Shown: positions 8,319 to 16,710, counted from the stretch's first letter. The stretch: 64,000 nucleotides of DNA from Bog-756 sp963741055 (GCA_963741055.1 CAVUGU010000023.1:62001-126000); one strand, 5' to 3'. A program made the numbers and translations. Notes: a model not told the origin generated them from the sequence alone.

Positions 8319-8579
8319 ATGACGCCGCGCAAGGCGTCGGGCGACTCGACGCCGGCCGGCGCCGCAACCGCCTGGTTGCGGGTGACCCAGGTCCGTTCCG
8401 CGATCGGGGTGAAGCCCAAGCACCGCGGGACCCTGCGTGCCCTCGGCCTTCGCGGGATCGGCCGGTCCAACCTGCTGCCCGATCGCCCCGAGATCCGTGG
8501 GATGATCGCCCGCGTCCCCCACCTGGTCGAGGTCATCCCCGCCGGTTCCGACGAGAAAGACGAGAAAGGCCGATCATGA
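8319..8579 (+). CDS. rpmD: 50S ribosomal protein L30
   Basis: 86-residue L30. The core (WLRVTQVRSAIGVKPKHRGT LRALGLR) is recognisable after an N-terminal extension of about 17 residues, and a short charged tail follows; usual length is about 60. Located between rpsE and rplO as in the standard spc operon, overlapping rplO by four bases (ATGA). Confidence 0.95.
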   Translation: MTPRKASGDSTPAGAATAWLRVTQVRSAIGVKPKHRGTLRALGLRGIGRSNLLPDRPEIRGMIARVPHLVEVIPAGSDEKDEKGRS

Positions 8580-9064
8580 AGGTCCACGACCTCCGTCCGC
8601 CCGCCGGCTCCACCCGCGCCCGGCGCCGGGTGGGCCGCGGCATCGCGGGCAAGGGCGGTAAGACCGCAGGTCGCGGCACCAAGGGCCAGGGCGCACGCGA
8701 CACGGTGCCGCTCGGCTTCGAGGGCGGCCAGCTCCCGTTGATGCAGCGCATCCCGAAGCTCCGCGGCTTCACCAACCCCTTCCGGGTCTCCTACACCCCG
8801 GTCAACGTCGGCGCGCTGGAGGAGGTCGAGGGCGACACCGTCGACGTGGCCCGCTTCGTGGAGCTCGGCCTCGCCAAGAAGGGCGAGCTGGTCAAGGTCC
8901 TCGGTGACGGCACCCTCACCCGCAAGCTGACCGTGTCGGCCCATGCGTTCTCGAAGTCGGCCACCGAGGCGATCACCTCGGTGGGCGGGACCGTCACCGT
9001 GGTCCCGCCGCCGTTCGGCCACGGACGACCCCCGGCCCGGGGAAACGCCCTCACCAACCGGTAG
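8576..9064 (+). CDS. rplO: 50S ribosomal protein L15
   Basis: 162-residue L15, a late-assembly 23S-binding protein. The Gly-rich N-terminus (RVGRGIAGKGGKTAGRGTKG) and the central GFEGGQLPLMQRIPKLRGF block are diagnostic. ATG 8576 overlaps the rpmD stop. The stop codon overlaps a TAGCAT sequence that could be a promoter -10 for secY. Confidence 0.97.
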   Translation: MKVHDLRPPAGSTRARRRVGRGIAGKGGKTAGRGTKGQGARDTVPLGFEGGQLPLMQRIPKLRGFTNPFRVSYTPVNVGALEEVEGDTVDVARFVELGLAKKGELVKVLGDGTLTRKLTVSAHAFSKSATEAITSVGGTVTVVPPPFGHGRPPARGNALTNR

Positions 9065-9094
9065 CATCGGCCCACCGCGCCGTCGAGGAATCCC

Positions 9095-10388
9095 ATGCTC
9101 GCCAGTCTGGCCAACATCTTCCGGATCCCGGACCTCCGAAAGAAGGTCCTTTTCACCCTCACCATCATCGCCCTGTACCAATTCGGGGCCAACGTGCCGG
9201 TCCCCTTCGTCAACTTCTCCAAGGTGGCGCAGCTCTCGGCGGCGTCGAAGTCCTCCGGGGTGCTCGGCTTCCTCAACCTCTTCTCGGGGGGCGCGCTCAC
9301 CCGCATGGCCGTCTTCGGGCTCGGGATCATGCCCTACATCACCTCGAGCATCATCATCCAGCTCCTGGCGACGGTGATCCCCAAGCTCGAGGAGTGGCGC
9401 GACCAGGGTGCGGTCGGCCAGAAGAAGCTCACCCAGACCACCCGCTACCTCACCGTCGCGCTCGCGCTCATGCAGTCGACCGGCCTGGTCTACCTCTTCC
9501 ACAAGGGCGGCGGCGCGCTCTTCGGGACCAGCCAGTCGGTCGACTTGATCCTCAACTACTCGATCTGGCGCGGGGCCTTCATCGTGCTCACCTTGACCGC
9601 GGGCACCGCCTTCGTGATGTGGCTGGCGGAGCTGATCACCCAGCGGGGTATCGGACAAGGGATGTCGATCCTGATCTTCGCCAACGTGGTCGCCGGCATC
9701 CCTTCCGGGCTCAACACGGTCCTCCAGGTGGGCGGGCGGCTCAAGTTCTCGATCGTGATCCTGGTGTCGCTGGCCTTGTTGGTGCTCATCGTCTTCGTCG
9801 ACCAGGGCCAACGGCGGATCCCGGTCACCTTCGCCAAGCGGGTGGTCGGCCGCAAGATGTACGGCGGCTCGAACACCTACATCCCGCTCAAGGTCAACCA
9901 GGCGGGCGTGATCCCGATCATCTTCGCCAGCTCGGTGCTCTACATCCCGGTCCTGCTCTCGAACGTGATCCCCTCCGCCGCGTTCCAGAGACTGGGTGAA
10001 GAGCAACGTGACGCCGACCAGCATCTTCTACATCCTCACCTACTTCGTCTTCATCCTCTTGTTCACGTTCTTCTACGTGTACGTCGCGTTCGACCCTCAT
10101 CAACAGGCCGACATCATCCGAAAACAGGGTGGCTACATCCCCGGTATCCGCCCCGGTCAACCGACCGAGCGTTACCTCGCGCACATCCTCAACCGGATCA
10201 CCTGGCCGGGCGGACTCTTCCTCGGTGCGGTCGCGGTGACTCCGTCGTTGCTGATGGCCGCGTGGAACATCACGAGCTACCCGTTCTACGGGACGACGTT
10301 GCTGATCGCGGTGGGCGTGGCGCTCGAGACGATGAAGCAGATCGACAGCCAGCTCATGATGCGGAATTACGAGGGCTTCCTCAAGTAG
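9095..10388 (+). CDS. secY: Preprotein translocase subunit SecY (apparent frameshift)
   Basis: SecY is the ten-helix channel of the Sec translocon. The N-terminal frame gives MLASLANIFRIPDLRKKVLF, the plug region, and ITQRGIGQGMSILIFANVVAG, up to SNVIPSAAFQR near 9990. The rest (WVKSNVTPTSIFYILTYFVF ... RKQGGYIPGIRPGQPTERYL ... MMRNYEGFLK) is in another frame ending at 10388. One indel near 9990 rejoins a normal protein of about 431 residues. The start is ATG 9095 with a GAGGAA RBS. Essential, so the break is probably a sequence error. Confidence 0.94.
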
Positions 10389-11069
10389 GTGGTACCCGGA
10401 GCCCGACTCGTGGTCCTCGGAAAGCAGGGAGCGGGGAAGGGCACCCAGTGTGTCCGGCTGTCCCACCACTACGTCGTCCCACACGTCTCGACCGGCGACA
10501 TGCTGCGCGCGGCGGTCAAGCAGGGCACTCCGCTCGGGATGAAAGCGAAGGACCAGATGGACCGTGGCGAGCTGCTCGGTGACGACCTGATCATGGACAT
10601 GGTCGCCGACCGGCTCGGCGAGAGCGACGTGCGGGCGCGAGGTTTCGTGCTCGACGGCTGTCCGAGGACGGTGATCCAGGCCGAGAAGCTGGCCGAGATC
10701 CTCGCCCCTTTCGACCTCGACGTCGTCATCGACATCGAGATCCACACCACCCAGGTGCTGCGGCGGCTGGCCGCCCGCAGGGTCTGCAGCGACTGCGGCG
10801 CCAACTACTCGCTCTCCGCGCCGCCGCGGATCAACTGGACCTGCGACATCTGCAGCGGTGAGGTCGTCCAGCGAGAGGACGACACCGAAGAGGCGATCAC
10901 CCGCCGCCTCGAGCTCTACGAGCGCCAGACCGCCCCGCTCGTCGAGTGGTACGAGGTGCGGGGTCAGCTCGCCCGGGTGGCGGGCACCGGTACACCGGAC
11001 ACGGTCACCCGCCGGATCGTCCGGGTCATCGAGGAGCGCCGCGAACGGAGAGGTGGCCGGCTCACATGA
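10389..11069 (+). CDS. adk: Adenylate kinase (zinc-LID type)
   Basis: Catalyses AMP + ATP = 2 ADP. The P-loop reads GKQGAGKGTQ. The NMP-binding segment (STGDMLRAAV) and the DGCPRT motif are present. The LID domain carries a Cys4 zinc site (CSDC ... CDIC), the form with the long LID. 226 residues from GTG 10389, which follows the secY stop directly. The 3' end runs into an 11-bp tandem duplication shared with the map start. Confidence 0.96.
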   Translation: MVPGARLVVLGKQGAGKGTQCVRLSHHYVVPHVSTGDMLRAAVKQGTPLGMKAKDQMDRGELLGDDLIMDMVADRLGESDVRARGFVLDGCPRTVIQAEKLAEILAPFDLDVVIDIEIHTTQVLRRLAARRVCSDCGANYSLSAPPRINWTCDICSGEVVQREDDTEEAITRRLELYERQTAPLVEWYEVRGQLARVAGTGTPDTVTRRIVRVIEERRERRGGRLT

Positions 11070-11080
11070 GGCTCACATGA
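11059..11080 (+). repeat. Two tandem 11-bp copies at the adk/map junction
   Basis: GGCTCACATGA occurs twice back to back (11059-11069 and 11070-11080). The first copy contains the adk stop, the second the map ATG. Each contains ATGA, the usual stop/start overlap motif, so a four-base overlap appears to have been separated by a small duplication. Confidence 0.9.
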
Positions 11081-11820
11081 GACGCACGCCCGAAGAGATC
11101 GCCAAGATGCGGAAGGCCGGCAAGGTGGTCGCCGAGATCCACGAGGCGACCCGCGCCATACTCCGCCCCGGAGTCTCGACCGAGGACCTCGACCGGGTGG
11201 CCCGCGAGGTGCTCGAGCGGCGCGGGGCGACGTCGAACTTCCTCAACTACCACGGGTTCCCGGCCGTGGTCTGCACGTCGACCAACTCGATGATCGTCCA
11301 CGGCATCCCGTCGAAGTCGGTCGTCCTCGAGGAAGGGGACATCATCTCGGTCGACTGCGGCGCCATCGTCGAGGGGTACCACGGCGACGCGGCCTACACG
11401 GCGCCGGTCGGGCAGGTCAGCGCAGAGGCGACCCGCCTGATGGAGGTGACCGAGCAGAGCCTGTGGGCCGGCATCGAGCAGCTCCGGGCCGGCAACCGCC
11501 TCCACGAAGTGGGCCGGGCGGTGCAGTCGGTGGCCGAGGCGGCCGGCTTCTCGGTGGTGCGCGAGTACGTGGGACACGCGATCGGCACCGCCATGCACGA
11601 GGAGCCCCAGGTACCGAACTACTGGCCGGGCAACCCCGGTCCGACCTTGAAGACCGGGATGGTCTTTGCGGTCGAGCCGATGGTCAACGCCGGCGGCCCG
11701 GCCACCACTCTGCTCGAGGACGGTTGGAGCGTGGTGACCGCCGACGGCCGGCTCTCCGCCCACTTCGAGCACACCATCGCGGTGACCGAGGACGGCCCCG
11801 AGGTGCTGACCCTTCCCTGA
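11077..11820 (+). CDS. map: Methionine aminopeptidase type I
   Basis: Removes N-terminal Met from nascent proteins in a metal-dependent reaction. 247 residues starting MRRTPEEIAKMRKAGKVV. Metal ligands are recognisable: DCGAIVEGYHGDAA (two Asp), GHAIGTAMHEEP (His), EPMVNAG (Glu) and FEHTIAVTEDG (Glu). There is no N-terminal SH3-binding or zinc-finger extension. Its position after adk matches other actinobacterial spc operons. Confidence 0.96.
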   Translation: MRRTPEEIAKMRKAGKVVAEIHEATRAILRPGVSTEDLDRVAREVLERRGATSNFLNYHGFPAVVCTSTNSMIVHGIPSKSVVLEEGDIISVDCGAIVEGYHGDAAYTAPVGQVSAEATRLMEVTEQSLWAGIEQLRAGNRLHEVGRAVQSVAEAAGFSVVREYVGHAIGTAMHEEPQVPNYWPGNPGPTLKTGMVFAVEPMVNAGGPATTLLEDGWSVVTADGRLSAHFEHTIAVTEDGPEVLTLP

Positions 11821-11949
11821 CCCCTGACCCCGTGATCACGGCGACCGCGCCGCTGCTCAGGAAGAAAGTGCAGGCCGCCTGGGGAGTTCGAGGCCGAGTC
11901 CGAGCCGCCCCGGGGAGTGGAGAGGTCTCCTCCCATACCTTGTTCGGGG

Positions 11950-11982
11950 GTAGGTACATCAGGTGACGTACATATACATCAC
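11950..11982 (+). promoter_or_regulatory. Composite palindrome, copy 1 (three TACATCAC-type half-sites)
   Basis: AT-rich for this genome. Half-sites in order: TACATCAG, then GTGACGTA directly inverted, then CATA, then TACATCAC. The same composite occurs at 38619-38651 on the opposite strand, with 31 of 33 bases identical. The layout looks like an operator for a dimeric regulator. No regulator family is recognised. Confidence 0.6.
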
Positions 11983-11988
11983 CCCTCC

Positions 11989-12046
11989 GGAGGCAATGTC
12001 CCCCAGGGACCCCCCTCGTTCCCCGGAGCCGGCGAGGGGTGCCTCC
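11989..12046 (+). ncRNA. Putative three-way-junction RNA structure upstream of infA
   Basis: Base pairing by inspection: P1 GGAGGCA (11989-11995) with TGCCTCC (12040-12046); P2 GTCCC (11998-12002) with GGGAC (12006-12010); P3 CCCCTCG (12012-12018) with CGAGGGG (12033-12039). All three helices are perfect and joined by 0-2 bases, and P1 and P3 abut. It could be a structured leader, a terminator or a small RNA; expression is unknown. Confidence 0.4.
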
Positions 12047-12119
12047 ACTGGCGCCGTCGCCGATCGGCGCCCGACCTGGTCGGAAGGGCCGTCGGACTGG
12101 AATTTGGGCGCGAAGTGGC

Positions 12120-12125
12120 TAAACT
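12120..12125 (+). promoter_or_regulatory. Putative -10 box for the infA operon
   Basis: TAAACT, the best -10-like hexamer in the spacer, about 165 bases before the infA start codon. The -35 region is not convincing. Confidence 0.35.
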
Positions 12126-12288
12126 GTCCTTTCGGCCGGTCGCGGGTGCGCCTGTGGCGGGCCGATCCCGCGTGTGGCAGCGCTCCTCCGGCGTGCTCCC
12201 GTGTGCGGTGCGGACGGACGACGGTCGTCGGACGTGCTGCACGCCGACCCGACGGTCGGCCGGACGAGAACGAGCCGAGGAGACTCAC

Positions 12289-12513
12289 CTGCCCAAGCCC
12301 AAGGAAGACGCCATCGTGCTGGAAGGAACGGTCGTCGAGCCGCTGCCGAACGCCATGTTCCGAGTCGAGCTCGAGAACGGGCACAAGGTGCTGGCGCACA
12401 GTTCGGGGAAGATGCGGATGCACCGGATCCGCATCCTGCCCGGTGACCGGGTCCAGGTGGAGATCACTCCTTACGACCTCGCCCGGGGGCGCATCACCTA
12501 CCGGTACAAGTAA
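12289..12513 (+). CDS. infA: Translation initiation factor IF-1
   Basis: 74-residue S1/OB-fold protein that binds the 30S A site. The sequence KPKEDAIVLEGTVVEPLPNA ... HKVLAHSSGKMRMHRIRILP GDRV is a clear IF-1. No ATG, GTG or TTG lies where the family starts; the codon at the Met position is CTG (12289), preceded at six bases by GAGGAG. So either CTG is used or the base is a sequence error. Upstream in-frame codons do not resemble IF-1. Confidence 0.93.
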   Translation: MPKPKEDAIVLEGTVVEPLPNAMFRVELENGHKVLAHSSGKMRMHRIRILPGDRVQVEITPYDLARGRITYRYK

Positions 12514-12628
12514 GGGCGGCGAGCAGAGCCGGGACCACGCGGATGGAGGACCCGGAGCAGAGCCGGCGGGCACAGGGCAGGGATCAGGAAATCAGGAACG
12601 AAAGCACCAGCAACGAGAGCAGGACAAG

Positions 12629-12742
12629 GTGAAGGTTCGACCAAGTGTCAAGCCGATGTGTGAGAAGTGCAAGGTGATCCGCCGGCATCGGCGGGTCTTC
12701 GTCATCTGCGAGAACCCGCGGCACAAGCAGCGGCAGGGCTGA
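12629..12742 (+). CDS. rpmJ: 50S ribosomal protein L36 (zinc form)
   Basis: 37 residues, VKVRPSVKPMCEKCKVIRRH onward, with the zinc ligands C, C, C and H of the C+ form intact. Start GTG 12629 has AGGA upstream. The 115-base leader from infA is A-rich and contains two copies of GAGCAGAGCCGG (12521-12532 and 12555-12566). Confidence 0.95.
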   Translation: MKVRPSVKPMCEKCKVIRRHRRVFVICENPRHKQRQG

Positions 12743-12796
12743 TGACGCCGGTTCGCGCGCGAGTCGTCTCGCGCAAGTCGTCTAGGGAGGAGTGAG

Positions 12797-13174
12797 GTGG
12801 CCCGCATCTCTGGAGTGGACATCCCCCGCGAGAAGCGGTTGGAGATCTCCCTCACCTACATCTATGGAATCGGCCGGACCACCTCGCAGAAGATCTGCGA
12901 GGCGACCGGGACCAGCTGCGACACCCGGGTGCGTGACCTGACCGACGAAGAGGTCACCCGCTTGCGCAACTACATCGACTCGAACCTGGAGGTCGAGGGG
13001 GATCTGCGGCGGGACGTCTCCCAGGACATCAAGCGCAAGATGGAGATCGGTTGCTACCAGGGGATCCGGCACCGCAAGGGACTGCCGGTCCACGGTCAGC
13101 GCACCCACACCAATGCCCGCACCAGAAAGGGACCGAAGAAGACGGTCGCCGGAAAGAAGAAGGTCCGCAAGTAG
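12797..13174 (+). CDS. rpsM: 30S ribosomal protein S13
   Basis: 125-residue S13, the head protein contacting P-site tRNA and the L5 bridge. Recognised by ARISGVDIPREKRLEISLTY, the GIRHRKGLPVHGQRT motif and the Lys-rich C-terminus. Start GTG 12797 is preceded by TAGGGAGGAG, a strong RBS. rpsK follows without a gap. Confidence 0.98.
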   Translation: MARISGVDIPREKRLEISLTYIYGIGRTTSQKICEATGTSCDTRVRDLTDEEVTRLRNYIDSNLEVEGDLRRDVSQDIKRKMEIGCYQGIRHRKGLPVHGQRTHTNARTRKGPKKTVAGKKKVRK

Positions 13175-13582
13175 ATGCCGAAGACGCCCAAGTCCTCCGC
13201 CTCCCAGCGCCGGCCGCGCAAGCGCGAGCGCAAGAACGTGACCTTCGCGGTCGCCCACATCAAGAGCTCGTTCAACAACACCATCGTCTCGATCGCCGAT
13301 CCCGAGGGGAACGTCCTGGCGTGGGCCTCGGCGGGCAACGTCGGCTTCAAGGGCTCGCGCAAGTCGACGCCCTTCGCCGCGCAGCTCGCCGCCGAGCAGT
13401 GTGCCCGGCGGGCGATGGAGCACGGCGTACGCCGGGTGGACGTGTTGGTGCGCGGTCCGGGTTCGGGCCGCGAGACGGCCATCCGCTCGCTGGCGGCCAC
13501 CGGCATCGAAGTCGCCGGCATCAAGGACGTGACTCCCATCCCCCACAACGGTTGCCGCCCGAAAAAGCGGCGCCGGGTCTGA
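13175..13582 (+). CDS. rpsK: 30S ribosomal protein S11
   Basis: 135-residue S11 of the 30S platform. Diagnostic segments are IKSSFNNTIVSIADPEGNVL, AAQLAAEQCARRAMEHGVR and the ending DVTPIPHNGCRPKKRRRV. ATG is adjacent to the rpsM stop. Confidence 0.98.
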   Translation: MPKTPKSSASQRRPRKRERKNVTFAVAHIKSSFNNTIVSIADPEGNVLAWASAGNVGFKGSRKSTPFAAQLAAEQCARRAMEHGVRRVDVLVRGPGSGRETAIRSLAATGIEVAGIKDVTPIPHNGCRPKKRRRV

Positions 13583-13592
13583 GGGGAGTTCG

Positions 13593-14240
13593 ATGGCCCG
13601 CTACACCGGACCGGTCTGCCGCCTCTGCCGGCGCGAGCGCACCAAGCTCTTCTTGAAGGGCGAGCGCTGCTACTCGATGAAGTGCCCGGTGTCCGAGGCG
13701 GTCACCGACCGGCACAGCCGCGCCTACCCTCCCGGCGAGCACGGGCGCGACCGGATGCGCCAGGGGTCGGAGTATCTCGGCCAGCTTCGCGAGAAGCAGA
13801 AGGCCCGCCGCATCTACGGCCTGCTCGAGCGGCAGTTCCACAACCTCTACGTCGAGGCCTCACGTGCGCCCGGCATCACCGGCGAGAACTTGCTGCGGAT
13901 GCTCGAGCTGCGCCTCGACAACGTCACCTTCCGGGCCGGCTGGGGTGCGAGCCGCGCTCAGGCCCGACAGTTCGTGCGCCACGGGCACGTCCGGGTCAAC
14001 GGCAAGCGGGTGACCATCCCGAGCTACCGGGTCCGCGAAGGAGACGTGATCTCCTTGAAGCAGGCCTCGCGTGAGCTCTTCCACGTCCGCCGCAACATGG
14101 ACACCCTGGAGCGGGTGCTCCCACCCTGGCTCGAGCAGGTCGAGAACCCCTTCGAGGTCCGGGTGTCCTCGCTCCCACTGCGGGAGCACATCGACGAGCC
14201 CCTCCAGGAGCAACTGATCGTCGAGCTCTACTCGAAGTAG
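13593..14240 (+). CDS. rpsD: 30S ribosomal protein S4 (zinc form)
   Basis: 215-residue S4, a primary 16S-binding assembly protein and an autoregulator in some bacteria. The N-terminal zinc site is present (CRLC ... CYSMKC), followed by the S4 RNA-binding domain (NVTFRAGWGASRAQARQFVR HGHVRVNGKRV, split here for length). Starts 10 bases after rpsK. Confidence 0.98.
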   Translation: MARYTGPVCRLCRRERTKLFLKGERCYSMKCPVSEAVTDRHSRAYPPGEHGRDRMRQGSEYLGQLREKQKARRIYGLLERQFHNLYVEASRAPGITGENLLRMLELRLDNVTFRAGWGASRAQARQFVRHGHVRVNGKRVTIPSYRVREGDVISLKQASRELFHVRRNMDTLERVLPPWLEQVENPFEVRVSSLPLREHIDEPLQEQLIVELYSK

Positions 14241-14244
14241 CCGG

Positions 14245-14263
14245 CCGGTCCGGGCCCGACCGG
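14245..14263 (+). promoter_or_regulatory. Hairpin just after rpsD
   Basis: CCGGTC (14245-14250) can pair with GACCGG (14258-14263) around a 7-base loop. No T-run follows, so attenuation or partial termination before rpoA is possible but unproven. Confidence 0.35.
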
Positions 14264-14375
14264 TGCGGCTCGCTCGCCGGTCACCGAACACGCAGCGACA
14301 CACAGCACAGAACGAACGACAGACCCACCAACCCCCGACGAACACGCAGCACACTGCCGAGGAGCCACGATCCCC

Positions 14376-15314
14376 ATGCTCATCATCCAGCGACCCACCG
14401 TCGAAGCCATCGGTGAAGAGGAGGACAACCGACAGCGGTTTGCGGTCGGCCCGCTCGACCCGGGCTTCGGCCACACCCTGGGCAACTCGCTCCGGCGCAC
14501 CCTTCTCTCCTCGATCCCGGGCGCCGCGATCACCCAGGTCCGCTTCGACGACGCCCTCCACGAGTTCACCACCCTCCCGGGGGTGAAAGAGGACGTGACC
14601 GACCTGATCCTCAACCTGAAGGACATCCTCCTCCGGGTGCACAGCGAGGAGCCGGTGACCATCCGTCTCGACAAGCGCGGGCCGGGAGACGCCACTGCCG
14701 GCGACCTCCAGATCACCGCCGACGTCGAGGTCCTCAACCCCGCCCAGCACATCGCCACGCTCAACTCGAAGGGGCGGCTCGCGGTCGACCTCACCGTCGA
14801 GCGCGGGCGCGGGTACCTCTCGGCCGACAAGAACAAGCGGACGACCACCATCGGGGTGATCCCGGTGGACGCGATCTTCTCGCCGATCCGCCGGGTCGCC
14901 TTCACCGTCGAGCCGGTCCGGGTCGAGCAGTCGACCGACTTCGACCGGCTGGTCCTCGACATCGAGACCGACGGCTCGCTCAACCCGCGAGAGGCGCTCG
15001 CGTCGGCGGGTGACACCTTGCGCACCCTGGTGAGCCTCGTCGCGGACTTGGAAGAGGAGCCCATGGGCCTCGAGCTCGGCGAGGTCGGCACCGTCGGCAC
15101 CGGCTCACCCGACCTCGACCTGCGCATCGAGGACCTCGACCTGACCGAGCGGCCGCGCAACTGCCTGAAGCGCGCGCAGATCAACACGATCGGCGAACTG
15201 GTCGACCGCACCCTCGACGATCTGTTGAACATCACCAACTTCGGGCAGAAGTCCCTCGACGAGGTGCTCCAGAAGCTCGACGAGCGCGGCCTTGCGCTGC
15301 GGGTGAAGGACTAG
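14376..15314 (+). CDS. rpoA: DNA-directed RNA polymerase alpha subunit
   Basis: 312-residue alpha subunit. The N-terminal dimerisation and beta/beta'-binding domain is clear (FGHTLGNSLRRTLLSSIPGA). A linker follows, then the C-terminal domain with the helix-hairpin-helix that binds UP elements (RPRNCLKRAQINTIGELVDR TLDDLLNITNFG). The 135-base upstream spacer is rich in C and A and poor in T (about 14285-14360), so likely unstructured, ending in GAGGAG before ATG. Confidence 0.98.
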   Translation: MLIIQRPTVEAIGEEEDNRQRFAVGPLDPGFGHTLGNSLRRTLLSSIPGAAITQVRFDDALHEFTTLPGVKEDVTDLILNLKDILLRVHSEEPVTIRLDKRGPGDATAGDLQITADVEVLNPAQHIATLNSKGRLAVDLTVERGRGYLSADKNKRTTTIGVIPVDAIFSPIRRVAFTVEPVRVEQSTDFDRLVLDIETDGSLNPREALASAGDTLRTLVSLVADLEEEPMGLELGEVGTVGTGSPDLDLRIEDLDLTERPRNCLKRAQINTIGELVDRTLDDLLNITNFGQKSLDEVLQKLDERGLALRVKD

Positions 15315-15321
15315 CCGGGCG

Positions 15322-15676
15322 ATGCGGGGGACTCCGAAGAAAGGCCGCCGGTTCGGCGGGAGCGCCGCCCACCAGAAGGCGATGATGGGCAATCTCGTCG
15401 CGTCCCTCGATCGCCGCCGAGTACCTGGTGACCACCGAGGCGAAGGCAAAGGCCCTCCGTCCGGTCGCCGAGAAGGTGATCACCGCGGCCGCGAAGGGCG
15501 GGCTCGCCCGGCAACGCAACGTGGTCGCTTTCATCCGGGACAAGGAGATGACCCACAAGCTCTTCGAGGAGATCGGTCCCCGCTATGCGGACCGTCCCGG
15601 TGGGTACACCCGGATCCTGAAGCTCGGCACCCGCCTCGGGGACAACGCCCCGATGGCCCGCATCGAACTGGTGTGA
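15322..15676 (+). CDS. rplQ: 50S ribosomal protein L17 (apparent frameshift)
   Basis: N-terminal frame: MRGTPKKGRRFGGSAAHQKA MMGNLVASL. After an extra G near 15409 (CTC g ATC GCC GCC GAG TAC) the second frame gives IAAEYLVTTEAKAKALRPVA ... GDNAPMARIELV. Removing the base gives a normal L17 of about 117 residues. It lies seven bases after rpoA and overlaps truA by GTGA. Confidence 0.93.
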
Positions 15677-16628
15677 GCCCGGCCCCCGACTCCTCGGGGG
15701 CCGACGGGCGGACGGTCCGCTGGCGGATGACCGTCGCCTACGACGGTTCGGGGTTCCACGGGTTCGCCGCCCAGAACGGGCAGCACACCGTCGCGGGTGC
15801 GCTGGCCGAGGCGCTGGAGCGGATCTCGGCGAGCCGGTGACGCTGACCTGCGCGGGACGGACCGACGCGGGGGTACACGCCCTCGACCAGGTGGTCCACT
15901 TCGACGTCGACGAATCGGTTTCCGCCCGGATCGACCCGGCGTCGGTCACCAAGTCGTGCAACAGCCAGCTGGCTCCCGCGGTGGTGGCGCGCTCGCTCGA
16001 GCCGGCCCCCGAGGGGTTCGACGCGCGCCGCTCGGCGAGCGCCCGTCGCTACCGCTACCTGGTGCTCAACGCGCCGGTGCCCGATCCGCTGCTCCGAGGC
16101 CTCACCTGGCACGTGATCGACCCCCTCGACCTCCGCCAGCTGCGAGCCGGCGCGGACGCGCTCCTCGGCGAGCACGATTTCCGGGCCTTCTGCCGGCGCC
16201 CCGCGGGAACCAGCCCGGGAGAGCCCATCCACCGCCGGGTGCTCGAGGCGAGCTGGAGCCGCCTTTCCGAGTGTGGAGGCGCCCGCCGGGGTCCTCGGGG
16301 AGCCGCCCCGGCGCCGACCGTCGCCCCGGTGCCCGCGGTCGGCGACCTCTATTCCTTCGAGATCGAGGCGACCTCGTTCTGCCACCAGATGGTCCGCTCG
16401 ATCGTGGCGACCCTGGTCGACGTCGGCCGTGGCCGCAAACGGCCCTCCGACATCCCCTGGATCCTGCGCTCGGCCGACCGCCGCCACGCCTCCCAGCCGG
16501 CGCCCGCGTGGGGGCTCACCCTGGTCGCGGTGCGTTACGACGGTTCGGACGGCTTGCCCCTCCCGTCTGGGGCGACCTATCCTGGGATGCCGCCGGAGCG
16601 ACCTCCCGTGACCCGCCAGGGCCCGTGA
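15673..16628 (+). CDS. truA: tRNA pseudouridine(38-40) synthase TruA (apparent frameshift)
   Basis: Makes pseudouridine in the tRNA anticodon arm. The first frame gives MTVAYDGSGFHGFAAQNGQ ... EALERISAS; the second gives VTLTCAGRTDAGVHALDQVV, which holds the catalytic Asp in GRTDAGVHA. One missing base near 15831 joins them. RRYRYLVLNAP-like and SFCHQMVRSIVATLVDVGRG segments confirm the family. The GTG start at 15673 overlaps the rplQ stop; ATG 15727 is an alternative. A TATCCT at 16578 near the 3' end could serve as promoter for rplM. Confidence 0.92.
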
Positions 16629-16710
16629 GCCGACCCGCGAGCCCCGGACGTCACCACTCGTCCGGCGCACCCGGCAGAGCCGGCCCGGCACCATCGAACT
16701 GAGGACACCT

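Larger units (their letters stand above)
11821..12288 (+). other. 468-base spacer between map and infA
   Basis: No convincing gene. It holds, in order: an imperfect GGAG-rich/CTCC-rich inverted repeat (about 11914-11935) that could end the adk-map transcript, a composite palindrome (11950-11982), a three-helix foldable segment (11989-12046), a further 7-bp hairpin (GGCGCCG/CGGCGCC) just after it, a TAAACT -10-like box (12120) and a leader of about 160 bases before infA. Confidence 0.7.

Noticed and set aside
11820..12288. Mobile element or attachment-site origin of the map/infA spacer
   Set aside because: No transposase or integrase fragments, no terminal inverted repeats, no target duplication and no tRNA gene.
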